DNA of 64,000 bases, taken from NCBI RefSeq assembly GCF_030445035.2, contig NC_080702.1:26237652-26301651 (forward strand), in the 5' to 3' direction. Numbering within the stretch: the stretch's first letter is position 1; each line of letters begins with the position of its first letter. Shown one piece after another: positions 12,979 to 23,177 of this stretch. A program made the position numbers and the translations under genes. The notes beneath the pieces were generated by a model. That model had not been told where the DNA came from. It saw only the letters and a list, made by a program, of their open reading frames with translations, and did no database searches. Source of the stretch: Dasypus novemcinctus. Lineage: Eukaryota; Chordata; Mammalia; Cingulata; Dasypodidae.

Positions 12979-12996
12979 GTCCCTTCGTGGTCGCCA
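12979..12996 (-). other. Primer-binding site complementary to tRNA-Arg
   Basis: In proviral sense TGGCGACCACGAAGGGAC. It is the reverse complement of the 3' end of mammalian tRNA-Arg(CCG/TCG) with its CCA, and lies four bases inside the 5' LTR. This sets the orientation and the primer class of the element. Confidence 0.85.
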
Positions 12997-13000
12997 TTAA

Positions 13001-13465
13001 TGTTGTGGAATTTAAGAGAAGTTCAATTAATTGAGTATAGAGAGGCCAGGACTCAGGAATGATTTTGAGAAGGAAAAAATGGTTTATTGACGGCCGGCCG
13101 GACTCCGGAGCTTTCTGTTTGAATCCCGAGCCCGGAACAAGATTTTCAAACGTCTTTTATACAGAGAGGAAAGGCCAAATGGTCCCTTTGTTTTAGTTCT
13201 CAATAGGCTTCAATTAGCATATATCTCTTTCACATCTTAGGTAAGCTTTTAGCAAGGACTCTAGACATTTTAGATAAGCCTTGGTTTTTGCATTTCTCTT
13301 AAATACTTAAAGTTTATAGCCCTTGCTTTGTTAAACATTTCCTGGGACTGGAGCCTGCTGGTCCCTAAGAGCAGGACTGCAGCCTCTTACCGTTTTACAC
13401 TCACAAGTTAAACAACTTAGTTATCTCTGAAGAGACAAAGAGCCTTCCACCCATAGCCCACATCA
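13001..13465 (-). repeat. 5' LTR of the tRNA-Arg provirus
   Basis: The same 465-bp LTR as at 6511-6975. It retains the presumed ancestral base at the sites where the two differ, judged against the solo LTR at 4797-5272. Confidence 0.9.
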
Positions 13466-13469
13466 ATCC

Positions 13470-13560
13470 TATTTAGAATGGATCTATCTTGTTCATACTG
13501 TTTTCCTAGCGCCTAGAACAGTGGCTGGCACAAATTATTTGTTGAATAAATGAATTTGGA
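13470..13560 (+). mobile_element. L2 3' end fragment
   Basis: The wording 'gcctagaacagtggctggca' followed by 'tttgttgaataaatgaat' is the hallmark of the LINE-2 3' end. It is short and ancient. Confidence 0.6.
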
Positions 13561-13804
13561 TTGAAAAAATAATAAATATGTGTTTGGTGTCTGTCATGCA
13601 GCAGGGCAGATTTGGAAAAGCAGGATATTCTTGACTTTAATGAAATCCAAACTATCTCATGGGAAATGTATAGCTAAATCATTAAAAGCGGCACAACTTT
13701 TTGTGTGATCCGTGTATCTTTATAAAAATGATAATATATATTTTTAAAGCTGCACACAACTATCTATGAGGATATCAGTAATCCATCATGCTGCTCTGAT
13801 AAAA

Positions 13805-13908
13805 TTATGTAGATTTATTTTTGTATTTTAGGAGGTATGGGGGATTGAGCCCAGGACCTCGTACATGTGAGGCAGCTTCTCAAACCACTGAGCTATATCT
13901 ACTCCCCC
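13805..13908 (-). mobile_element. Partial tRNA-derived SINE (DAS-related)
   Basis: Reverse-strand SINE head: 'gattgagcccaggacctcgt' (the B-box region complement) and 'ccactgagctatatctactc'. Only the tRNA-like part is present. Confidence 0.65.
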
Positions 13909-14763
13909 AAAATTATATAGAGAAAGCCCCGTGGACCCCTCAAAGCCAAATCAACAACAATAACAAAACACACCCATGCTCTACTTCGTCTTTGAACGCC
14001 CTCTTGATTTTCCTCTTGAAATCTTTTGAAATTTGAAATCCTCACCACGGGGGCCAACACAGATAGCCAATCAAACCCTTCGTTCCTTACCTTTGACCCA
14101 ATACACCCTAAAGGCTGGTCGCCCTAAACACTACTCTCCCACGAGATGGACAAACTCCTGAGTAATCAATAGGAGTCGAGCTAATTCCTTTCAATGTCTG
14201 TAAACATCATCGCTTGCCTGCCATCCCTAGAAGCTCAGAGCTGCTTCTGTTGATGGAAAGAGTTATCATTCAATCACAGGAAATTCAAGGGCTGAACTAG
14301 GCAACAAGATGGTTTATGGAACAGTGTTAAAGTATTGGACAGTGTGAAAGGAAGGAAGGTGGGAGCAAGTGGGTGGGGTGTGTGCTGAGAAGCAAGGGGT
14401 AGCCTCCCAGTGAATGGAGAGCTACCTGGAGGGGTTGTTGGCTGACATCTTACAAGTCCTTGGGCAAGGGGCCCATTACTGGGTAAACTGAGCCTTTGTT
14501 TGCTATTCTTAGGCTGCTATGTCTTGCAAGCAGGTGTCTTTCTCTGGAAATCTCAATCTCATAATTTGTCAGCTGCTGGTCTTTCCATCTTTCTGCACTG
14601 TAGGGGACTCTCCACCTGCTTCAGATTTCTAGGTGATTCCTGCTCCAGGTTGCTAAATACCTGATTCTCCACCTGCCTCAGGTTCTCTATTCTTCTACCT
14701 TCCTATCTCACTTCCATTGTTGTTTTTTCTGCAAGTGATCAGGCTTCCTTGCTGCAGCAAATC
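13909..14763. other. Intergenic stretch, nothing firmly recognised
   Basis: About 850 bases without a recognisable gene. The right half (from about 14270) has an LTR-like or old-repeat feel but no ends or signals I can defend. Confidence 0.4.
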
Positions 14764-15185
14764 TTTTTTTTTAAGATTTATTTTTATTTATTTCTCTCCC
14801 CTTCCCTTCTCCCCCACCCCCCACCCAGTTGTCTGTTCCCTGTGTCCATTCACTGTGTGTTCTTCTGCGTCCACTTGCATTCTTGGCAGCACCAGGAATC
14901 TGCGTTTCTTTTTGTTGTGTCATCTTGCTGTGTCAGCTCTCCGTGTGTGCGGCCCCACTCCTGGGCAGGCTGCACTTTGTTCACTCTGGGCGGCTCTCCT
15001 TCTGGGCGCACTCCTTGCACATGGGACTCCCCTACATGGGGACACCCCTGCGTGGCACGGCACTCCTTGTGCGCATCAGCACTGCACATGGGCTAGCTCC
15101 ACATGGGTCAAGGAGGCCTTGGGTTTGAACCCTGGACCTCCCCTGTGGTAGGTGGATGCCCTATCCTTTGAGCCTCTTTTGATGT
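14764..15185 (-). mobile_element. DAS SINE
   Basis: T-run tail, the 'ctctgtgtccattcactgtg'-type body, and the reverse-complement head near 15150-15185. The long open frames at 14717-15151 are internal to this SINE and not a gene. Confidence 0.88.
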
Positions 15186-15189
15186 CCCA

Positions 15190-16217
15190 AATAAAATGCT
15201 GTAATCCGCAAACTCAACTCCCATTTGTCTTTCGATAGCCCATGCAGCGCAAAATGATAAAAATTTCTAACGGCTATGATATTGCTCACAGAGATGCAGA
15301 AGACACTTTTAAGATATGATAAGCCCTAAACTTAAAAGCTCCAAGTTTAAGACACCTTTGTTCATTTTGAAAACTGTGCTTCACTAAAGGAAATGGACAA
15401 ATGGATCTTAAAAGGGGGGCGGGATGGGTGGGACTAGAAGAAACATAACTGGGCTATGGGAATTACCTAACAAATTCCTCTACGACAGTCCCTGTTTGCT
15501 TGGTGAGTGGTGTTGTGGCATCAACAAAATCATCTAGGAAAAGGGATTTTTAAAGGCACAAGATTGTTACTGTGCCTATCAAAAAGACGAAATGATTGAA
15601 AACATCTTAAAAAGACTTTGCGTGGTCAGCAGAGTTCTTTACAGGCCACTCCCAAGGGAAGCACAGAAAGTTTTCCCCGGCCAACTTTGCCTGGAACCTA
15701 GAGGCAGTAGGGTTACCTAGAGTTAAGGCCTACAAAAGGTAAGAAATTCTGGCTAGTTATGGTGTGTATAATGTCTAGATGGGCTAAAGTTCTTTCTCTT
15801 TTTAAAAGGTGATGCTCTTTCAAAGGTAAAGGCTCTCTTAAATACAATTCCCACTTTTAGGGTAGCAAAACATATGAAACCAGACAGAGGAAACCATTTT
15901 ATTTCTACTGTTGTCTAGAAATTATGCATACGTTTATAGATTCCTGTAAGCCCTGACCCCTTGGACAAGGAGAGTGGATTAATCATACTCTAGAAAACTC
16001 ATTAGCTAAAATTCTACAGTCTCCTAAATTAAAATGATGTCAAGCTTTACCACTTGCCTTGTCAAAAATTAGAACAACCCCTGTAAAAGCAAGCACAGGG
16101 TCTCTCCCTTTAAATTTACATTTTGGAAGGTCTATGAATTTGGGTCTGAGACCATATCCTGTGCTTGATTTAATGGAACCCTCTCATAATCATGTCCAAT
16201 ACTTGAAAGGGTTTCTT
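15190..16217 (+). mobile_element. Gammaretrovirus-like pol (integrase) fossil
   Basis: Around 15830-16210 the + strand reads as a decayed integrase C-terminal region of class I ERV type, with recognisable wording such as KIRTTPVKASTGSLPLNLHF followed by an FGRSM block. The region is clearly broken in several places and incomplete. It lies directly upstream of the LTR-like segment at 16706, which fits a pol-to-3'LTR order with env lost or unrecognised. Confidence 0.6.
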
Positions 16218-16568
16218 GGGAAGCAAATGTGGCTCAAGGAATTGGGCACCCACCTACCACATGGGAGGCTCTGAGTTTGGTTCCCCATGCCTCCTAAAGA
16301 AGATGAGCAAGACAGTGAACTGACGTGACGGGCTGGTGCAATGAGCTGATGCAACAAGGTGACACAGCAAGATGATGCAACAAAGAGACACAGCGAGGAA
16401 ACAAGAGACACAATAAGCAGAGAGTGGAGGTGGCTCAAGTGACTGGGTGCCTCCCTCCCATATGGGAAGTCCGGGGTTCAGTTCCTGGTACCTCCTTAAA
16501 AAAAGAAGACAAGCAGACAGTGAGCGCAAAACAATGAGGGGGAGAAAAATAAATAAATCTTTAAATAA
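16218..16568 (+). mobile_element. DAS SINE (older compound subtype)
   Basis: Two tRNA-like heads in tandem ('gcaaatgtggctcaaggaat' and 'aggtggctcaagtgactggg') and an A-rich tail. Flanked by gggtttctt (16209-16217) and gagtttctt (16569-16577). It is inserted in the retroviral fossil. Confidence 0.85.
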
Positions 16569-16705
16569 GAGTTTCTTTCTTCCCCAGAAACTCTGAGACT
16601 TAAAGTCATAAGGACTTGGAGAGGTCTAGCACCCATATCCACCTGGAGGCTTTGTCTATTTAAAGGTGTTCCAGAGAAGAGACAGGCTTGTGGGAAATAA
16701 AGGCA

Positions 16706-17137
16706 TGTTGTTTTCATGGAAGCAAGTTACTTCCTTGACCTCTGAGTCATGCTGTCTCCATAGCTATACATGCAGGTCATAAATCTAGCAAGGAGATGTG
16801 TACACTCAGGTGGAATGAGGACTAGGTAGAACGGGACAACCTGGGCAGCAAGATTTATGGGTATGTTTTCTCAACAATATAATAGAACATTGAAATTTTG
16901 TACTTTGAATTATAATCGTAGCTTTTGATCCATTGTGTTACACAGGCTGAGGTAATGGGAATAGTTAGCTAGGATAGTTGCTGGTTCTCACGATTGCTTG
17001 GGGTATATAAAGAAGCCCCTGGGATTAACAAACTTGTCTGATGAGCTTGAGGCTTCAATGCTCTCAGATCCCCTGATCCCAATCTCTCTTTGTCTTTCAT
17101 TCCCGATGCCCTTTGGGTCCGCAACTCCGGCTGTCAC
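16706..17137 (+). mobile_element. LTR of a second ERV family (fossil)
   Basis: Shares its layout and wording with the complete LTR at 21030-21525: 'catgctgtctccatagctat', a TATA-like 'ggggtatataaagaagcccc', 'ccctgatcccaatctctctt', and 'ctttcattcccgatgccctt' at the 3' end. Ends are approximate. It is probably the 3' LTR of the integrase-bearing remnant just upstream. Confidence 0.65.
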
Positions 17138-17290
17138 CATGTTGGGAGGGACCCTTTCAGGAGCTCCTGATCACCCAGACAGCTGAGTTAAAGGAAAGCC
17201 CAGGTGGATTCATGCTTCCTAAGGTAAAGCCAGCACCACAGGAGGACTGGTCTGTGGTCCCACAAAGGACTCAAAACTTAAGTTTTCTAC

Positions 17291-17701
17291 AGGGAAGCAG
17301 ATGTGGCTCAATGGATAGGGCGTCCGCCTACCACATGGGAGGTCCAAGGTTCAAACCCCGGGCCTCCTTGACCCGTGTGGAGCTGGCCCATGCGCAGTGC
17401 TGATGCGCACAAGGAGTGCCGTGCCACGCAGGGGTGTCCCCCGTGTAGGGGAGCCCCACGTGCAAGGAGTGTGCCCCTGAGGGAGAGCCGCCCAGCACGA
17501 AAGAAAGTGCAGCCTGCCCAGGAATGGCGCCACCCACACAAGAGCTAACACAACAAGACGATGCAACAAAAAGAGACACCAATTCCCAGTGCCGCCAAGA
17601 ATGCAAGCAGACACAGAAGAACACACAGCGAATGGACACAAGAGAGCAGGCAATGGGTGGGGGGAGGAAGGGGAGAGAAATAAAATAAATCTTTAAAAAA
17701 A
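17291..17701 (+). mobile_element. DAS SINE
   Basis: Complete head, body and A-tail, flanked by aagttttcta (17280-17290 area and 17702-17711). Confidence 0.9.
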
Positions 17702-17711
17702 AAGTTTTCTA

Positions 17712-18034
17712 GAGTACCTGATATTGGCACTGAACTAAAAGGAGATATTCTAGTGAACTTATTTCTATTCTCAAATACTGCCTTGCTTTCCCATTTAGTA
17801 TAGGAATAGCTATTTCAATTACTTTAAGAGTCACATTTCAGTAAAAAAACAAGTGTGCTGCTTGTTAAAATTTGGGTTTAGACCGCTCAGAATAGTTTAA
17901 TGCAACAGGGAGAGGGGAGAATCCCACAAAACCCTCAGAGGCACTTGCTTGTATAGTGGAGTTAGCTATAAAGCAGCTCCAAGGTATCGTCATTAGGTCA
18001 GAATTACAGGATGGTTCGCATTTGTGGTGCTCTG
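17712..18034. other. Intergenic stretch, nothing recognised
   Basis: No gene. It is possibly the continuation of older repeat sequence interrupted by the SINE at 17291. Confidence 0.35.
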
Positions 18035-18462
18035 GTGCTACAGAGTTCAGAAAAAACCATGCTCTTCAACTTAATTCATTCCTGACTGTCAACCTTTGTA
18101 AAGAGGAACTTTTGATCAGGTGACTTCATAGAAGGTGTGACCCAGGATGGATCTTAATCCAATAACTGAAGGCTTTATAGGGAAGGTCAGAGAGAGGGGG
18201 GAAAAAAGACACAGAGGGAGCCAGCAGAGGGAGAAAGTCAGGGGAATCCAGAAGGAAAGGAAGAGGCCACCATGTGCCTTGCCATGTGACAGAGGAGCCC
18301 AGAACTAAGGACTGCCGACAGCCAGTCCCTTCGGGAAGAGAGCATCGCTTTGATGATGCTTTGATTAGATTCTCGGAGCCTCAGTACTGTGAGCTAATAA
18401 ATTCCCATTGTTTAAGCCAATCCATTGCATGGTATTTCTGTAGCATCGAAGGAACTAAAACA
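18035..18462 (+). mobile_element. MaLR-type LTR fossil
   Basis: Forward MaLR wording: 'aacttttgatcaggtgactt', 'ggatggatcttaatccaata', 'gccatgtgacagaggagccc', and the diagnostic 3' end 'tgagctaataaattcccatt' with 'gtttaagccaatccattgca'. Non-coding and old. Confidence 0.7.
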
Positions 18463-18529
18463 TTTAAAGGAACAATTAGCTGTTGGGACAAAGAATATAG
18501 ATGAGTAGTGCAGAAAAGAGAAACATCTG

Positions 18530-18955
18530 GGCGGCGGACTTGGCTTAGTGGTTAGGGCGTCCGCCTACCACATGGGAGGTCCGCGGTTCAAGCCCCGGGC
18601 CTCCTTGACCCGTGTGGAGCTGGCCCATGCGCAGTGCTGATGCGCGCAAGGAGTGCCGTGCCACACAGGGGTGTCCCCCGCGTAGGGGAGCCCCACGCGC
18701 AAGGAGTGCGCCCCGTAAGGAGAGCCGCCCAGTGTGAAAGAAAGTGCAGCCTGCCCAGGAATGGTGCCGCACATACACGGAGAGCTGACACAACAAGATA
18801 ATGCAACAAAAAGAAACACAGATTCCCATGCCGCTGACAACAACAGAAGCCGACAAAGAAGAACATGCAGCAAAGAGACACAGAGCACAGACAACCGGGG
18901 TGGGGTTGGGGGGAGAGGGGAGAGAAATAAATAAATAAATAAATCTTTAAAAGAG
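18530..18955 (+). mobile_element. DAS SINE
   Basis: Complete SINE flanked by a perfect 13-bp duplication (agagaaacatctg at 18517-18529 and 18956-18968). Intact B-box-like ggttcaagccc. Confidence 0.93.
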
Positions 18956-19220
18956 AGAGAAACATCTGATTAAAACAAAGAAATCTGGCATTTACTAAAT
19001 AGAGACTGCAGAGGACAGTCTAATGCCACTAGGTGAGAGGGGGATTACAAGTTCTCTTCAATCCCAGTGTGGATGGATGATCAAAGGTGGGTGCCTGTTA
19101 TTCACAAAGATTTCGTTCATGGTATAACGATAAATTTGGACTGGGAAACAGACCCTCTCTCACACCACAAATGGGGCAGATTTGATGCAAACCTTTTTGC
19201 AGGCAGTTTGTCAATGCCAG

Positions 19221-20167
19221 TGTATTAGCCAGGCAAAGGGGTGCTGATGCAAAGTACCAGAAATCTGTTGGCTTTTAGAAAGGGCATTTATTTGGGGCAA
19301 AAACTGACAGTTAATGAGGCCCTAAAGAGCCCAACTCAAGGTTGCTTTCTCACCAAAGTCAGTTGCCATGTGTCGAAGCAAGAGGGTTCAGCCTTCCTCT
19401 CTCTCAGATACAGCCTGGCGTAAGCTTGTTTCTTTCTATCATCTCTCCCCGGAGCCCCAGAATCAAAGTACTCTCCTCTGCCATGCCTATGGAGCTCTCT
19501 TTCTTCCTGTGTGTCTTTTTTTTTTTTAAGATTTATTTTATTTATTTCTCTCCCCTTCCCACCCTGTTGTCTGTTCTCTGTGTCCACTCACTGTGTGTTC
19601 TTCTGTGTCCGCTCACACCCTCAGTGGCACCAGGAATCTGTGTCTCTTTTTTTTATTGTTGCGTTATCTTGCTGCGTCAGCTCCCTGTGTGCTGCACCGC
19701 TCCTGGGCAGGCTGCACTTTTTTTGTGCGGGGTGGCTCTCCTTGCAGGGCTTACTTCTCGTGTGGGGGGCTCCCCTACGCGGGGGCGCCCCTGCATGACA
19801 CAGCACTCCTTGCACATGGCAGCTCTGCGCGTGGGCCAGCTCACCACACGGCTCAGGAGGCCCTGGGTATTGAACCCTGGACCCTCCGTATGGTAGGCGG
19901 ATGCTCTATCAGTTGAGCCACCTCTGCTCCCCCTTGAGTGTCTGTTTCTATCAGCCCACCAAAGGGGCAGGGACTCAACCCTGAATCACGCCCCACTCAC
20001 ATTGTCTAATCAAAGGCCCTAAATTGATTTTATGAAGCAAGCTTAAAACCTTTGAATTTAATACAAAGGGTATCACACCCAGAGGAACAGACTGGGAGGA
20101 ACAGACCGGTTTACAAACATAATCCTTCTCTTTTTGGGGGGTTCGTAAACACTCTCAAACTGCCACA
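19221..20167 (-). mobile_element. Xenarthran MaLR-type LTR interrupted by a DAS SINE
   Basis: Runs from TGTATTAGCCAGGC to CTCAAACTGCCACA, with near-perfect 5-bp duplications (gccag at 19216-19220, accag at 20168-20172). A DAS SINE sits inside at 19516-19932. The nesting shows the LTR is the older insertion. Confidence 0.8.
19516..19932 (-). mobile_element. DAS SINE nested in MaLR LTR
   Basis: T-run tail at the left, head complement 'gttgagccacctctgctccc' at the right. It accounts for the open frames between 19342 and 19916. Confidence 0.9.
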
Positions 20168-20172
20168 ACCAG

Positions 20173-20590
20173 AAGGCATCATCAGTTGGACCCCAAAATC
20201 CCACTTCTAGGAGCTCAAGGTTTCCAAAAGAATGCGGTAGGTCATTTCTGTGATGTGATGAAACAGTCTCCTGAATAAATTGCTAAATATATATATCTAT
20301 AAAACATGGAATTGAGTTTGCGTCCATTAGATATGTAGATATAGATACCTAATAAAAGGCAAACACAATTCTTCATATGTTTCAATTTATACTAAAGGCC
20401 TATATAACAACTAGGTCGGTCATTTCCACCCTCTGAAATACTTAAAATACTGTATGTTACTTCAAAACACAAAGTCCTTAGCTCTACTGAAATGTGTTAC
20501 TAGCATATGAAAGGTGAGTGATTTTCCAGGGAGACTCTGTAGCACACTTGTTTGAGGATGCAGGGACTATCTCTAGAAAATGGAAACTCT
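20173..20590. other. Intergenic stretch, nothing recognised
   Basis: AT-rich DNA with an (ta)n-like patch near 20285-20305. No gene seen. Confidence 0.4.
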
Positions 20591-21009
20591 TTTTTTTTTT
20601 AGATTTGTTTTATTTCTCTCCCCTCTGCCCCCACCCCCACCCCCCGTTGTCTGCTCTGTATCTATTCACTGTGTGTTCTTCTGTGTCCGCTTGCATTATC
20701 TGGCAGCACTGGGAAACTGCATGTTTTTTTATTGTTGTGTCATCTTGCTGTGTCAGCTCTCCGTGTGTGTGGCACCATTCCTGGGCAGGCTGCACTTTCT
20801 TTCGCGCTGGGCGGCTCTCCTTGAAGGGTGCACTCCTTGCGCATGGGGCTCCCCTACGCGGGGGACACCCCTGCGTGGCAGGGCACTCCTTGTACGCATC
20901 AGAACTGCGCGTGGGCCAGCTCCACATGGGTCAGGAGGCCTGGGGTTTGAACCCTGGACCCTCCATATGGTAGACAGACGCTCTATCTGTTGAGCCACAT
21001 CCGCTTCCC
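20591..21009 (-). mobile_element. DAS SINE
   Basis: Reverse orientation. Duplications aaaatggaaactctt (before) and aaaatggaaattctt (after, about 21011-21026) flank it. Confidence 0.9.
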
Positions 21010-21029
21010 AAAAAATGGAAATTCTTAAT

Positions 21030-21525
21030 TGTTGGAAACTGAGGCACAGTGACCTCTCAAGGAGAGACATGCTGTCTCCATGCTAGTGCTGTCTCCATGG
21101 CTATGCTTGCAACCTAAGAAATGCGGTAATTAAGAGTTCCCGGCAAATGGGATGAAGCTGTTAAAGGCTGAAAGAAAAGATGAGCTCATATCTTTTGTAG
21201 TGAATAGAACACTTAGATTTTGTACCTTGAGATAAGATTTCTTTAAATTCCTTCGACTATGGGTAATGCTGATAGATAACACAGTGTTGCTGCTTGATGA
21301 CACGTAGGCTATGTGTCTATGCTTATTGGCACGTAGGCTACGGTATGCCTGCTTCTGGTCACGTACACTGGGGTATATAGAGAGCCCCTTGTAAACAATA
21401 AAGGTGTCTGAGGAGTTATTACTTGCAGACCCCCTGATCCCAGCTCTCTCGTTCTTTCTCTTTGTTTCCTTCTCCCTTTTCTCTTCCTTTCATTCCCGAT
21501 ACCCTTGGGGTCCAAATCTCCAACA
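21030..21525 (+). mobile_element. Solo LTR, second ERV family
   Basis: A 496-bp LTR with exact 7-bp inverted ends (TGTTGGA and TCCAACA), a TATA-like 'ggggtatatagagagcccc' and an 'aacaataaaggtg' poly(A) signal. The flanks cttaat (21024-21029) and cttcat (21526-21531) look like a 6-bp duplication with one change. Same family as the LTR at 16706. Confidence 0.8.
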
Positions 21526-21531
21526 CTTCAT

Positions 21532-21829
21532 GGTGGTTTCCCTGAGGAGGCTAAGAAGATTATATATTGCTGTATAACCTTTTATACTGCTTGAATTTTT
21601 ACCATGTTCAACTATTACTTTTTTAAAACCTCTCATTTCCAAATGTATATTAATAAGTCAAACCCCTTTGATAGTTTTCCTTAATCAGGGGTAAAAGTAT
21701 CAGGAAAAGGGATACTTTTCTGGACAGAGAATAGTAAATACTGGGGGAAACTGGCAATAGGACTAGTTTTTCTTAACAACTTAATACATGTCCTGGCCTG
21801 CACTCATGTATATACCAGAAAAATATTTG
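21532..21829. other. Intergenic stretch, nothing recognised
   Basis: AT-rich sequence without gene or repeat that I can name. Confidence 0.4.
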
Positions 21830-22815
21830 TTAGTTTTGTTTTGATTTAATTGTGAAATATACACAAGAGTAAGTTAGTACTATGAACTCCAAATACCCAA
21901 TATCCAGATTGAACAATTATCGAGTTTCTGCCGTATTTGCTTCCTCTATCCTTTTTTCATTCCTCTGCTGAAGTTTTTTACATGTACATTTGATGCAAAT
22001 TCCATTTACCTTTCAAGTTCACAAAATAAATGTGTTAACAATAAAAATAGAATTAAGGGGAGTGGATGTGCTCAAGTAGTTGAGCTCCTGCTTTGCACAG
22101 GAGAGGTCCAGGGTTTGGTCCCTGGTGCCTCCTAAAAACAAAGACAAACAACAAGCAAAAAATGAAAAAACCAACTCAGCGTAGCCGACATGGCTCCATG
22201 GTTGTGTGCCACCTTCCCACATACAAGGTTCCAGGTTCAATCCCCGGCCCAGTACCTTAAAAAAAAATTTTTTTTTAATTTAATTAAAGCAAATTCCAGG
22301 CAACTCTGCAGATTTCATTGTGTATCCCCCCAAAATTAAGGACATTCTCTTACATAACCACAATACAATGATTAATGGTCACTTCTAACAAAAGTAACCA
22401 TCATTCCATGGTATCATCTAAGAATCAGGCCATAACCCAATTTCTGCAATTGTGTCAAAACAACTTTGTTTCTGCAGTTGGTTTGCTTGATTCAGGATCC
22501 AAACAAGATCTGCCACACTTTACATTTTGTTGTTCATTCCCTCGATGTTTTTTAATCCAGAGTCTCTCCACACACCTCTTTTTGTTTTCCAGGCCAGGTC
22601 AGTGTCCTGTTGAATAGAATGTTGTTTAATTGTCCCACTATCTCTGCATTTCCTACAAACAGAAGATGGCTCTAGTGGTTTGACTCAAATTCATTTTAAC
22701 TTGTTAGGCAAGAATTTTTTGGGCCGGTGCGGTAGGTCCCTATTTCACCCGCTGATGATCCTCACTTGAATGAGTCACTCCATTAAAAGCTGCAAAATGG
22801 TGATTTTGTACTTGC
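21830..22815 (-). mobile_element. Old L1 (L1M-type) 3' region, interrupted by a SINE
   Basis: The wording 'aattgtgaaatatacacaag', 'gaacaattatcgagtttctg', 'attaaagcaaattccaggca' and 'cattccatggtatcatctaa' is typical of old mammalian L1 3' ends read in reverse. A DAS-type SINE interrupts it at about 22056-22268. The limits are approximate. Confidence 0.55.
22056..22268 (+). mobile_element. DAS-related SINE, partial compound copy
   Basis: Two tRNA-like heads: 'gagtggatgtgctcaagtag' and 'gccgacatggctccatggtt', each followed by a B-box-like motif (ggtttggtccc, ggttcaatccc), then an A-run. Confidence 0.7.
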
Positions 22816-23177
22816 CTGGAAAGGTCTTGGCTCTGAGAAAATTCAGAAGGAGGGAGAAGGTTTACTATGAGTGAAAACTTATTGAGAAAGAAAGAAGGTG
22901 CCTCTGGTTACATGTTTACTCTAAATTGAGCTTAGCAATTGAAAAATCATTTCCCCAGAGTTATATTGGCCCTCACCCCTGTCCGTCTTCATTCCCCACT
23001 ATTTTTTGGAGACAGGGCAACTACTTATTTTAAATCAGAAGAAGCATTTTTGGTGGGAAACCAGATTGGCTGCTTCTTTTCCCAGTGTCCTCCTAGAATC
23101 TCCCTGCTGCTCCAGTTTCATCTCCTCCTCCCTTCTGCTCCTTATTCCGTGACTGCTATTCTCCTTTATTTGCAGTC
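22816..23177. other. Intergenic stretch, nothing recognised
   Basis: No gene or clear repeat. A short open frame at 22939-23181 has no recognisable similarity. Confidence 0.35.

Larger units (their letters stand above)
6511..13465 (-). mobile_element. Young class I provirus with both LTRs (tRNA-Arg primed), non-coding interior
   Basis: The element reads on the minus strand. Its 5' LTR is 13001-13465 and its 3' LTR 6511-6975. Both LTRs are 465 bp, begin TGATGTG and end CCACAACA in sense, and differ at only eight positions by my count (about 1.7%). That suggests an age of a few million years at a typical mammalian rate. The 4-bp duplication atcc (6507-6510, 13466-13469) is perfect. Just inside the 5' LTR, 12979-12996 complements the 3' end of tRNA-Arg (CCG/TCG type) including CCA. 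A purine-rich tract (aaagggggagaa in sense) abuts the 3' LTR. The six-kilobase interior is AT-rich, and I could not recognise gag, pol or env, so the element looks structurally complete but coding-dead or non-autonomous. Confidence 0.88.

Noticed and set aside
14717-15151. Recurrent 100-180 codon open frames such as HTPCAWGSPTRGTPLRG... in many places
   Set aside because: The same frames appear in every DAS SINE copy on both strands. They are repeat translations, not a gene family.
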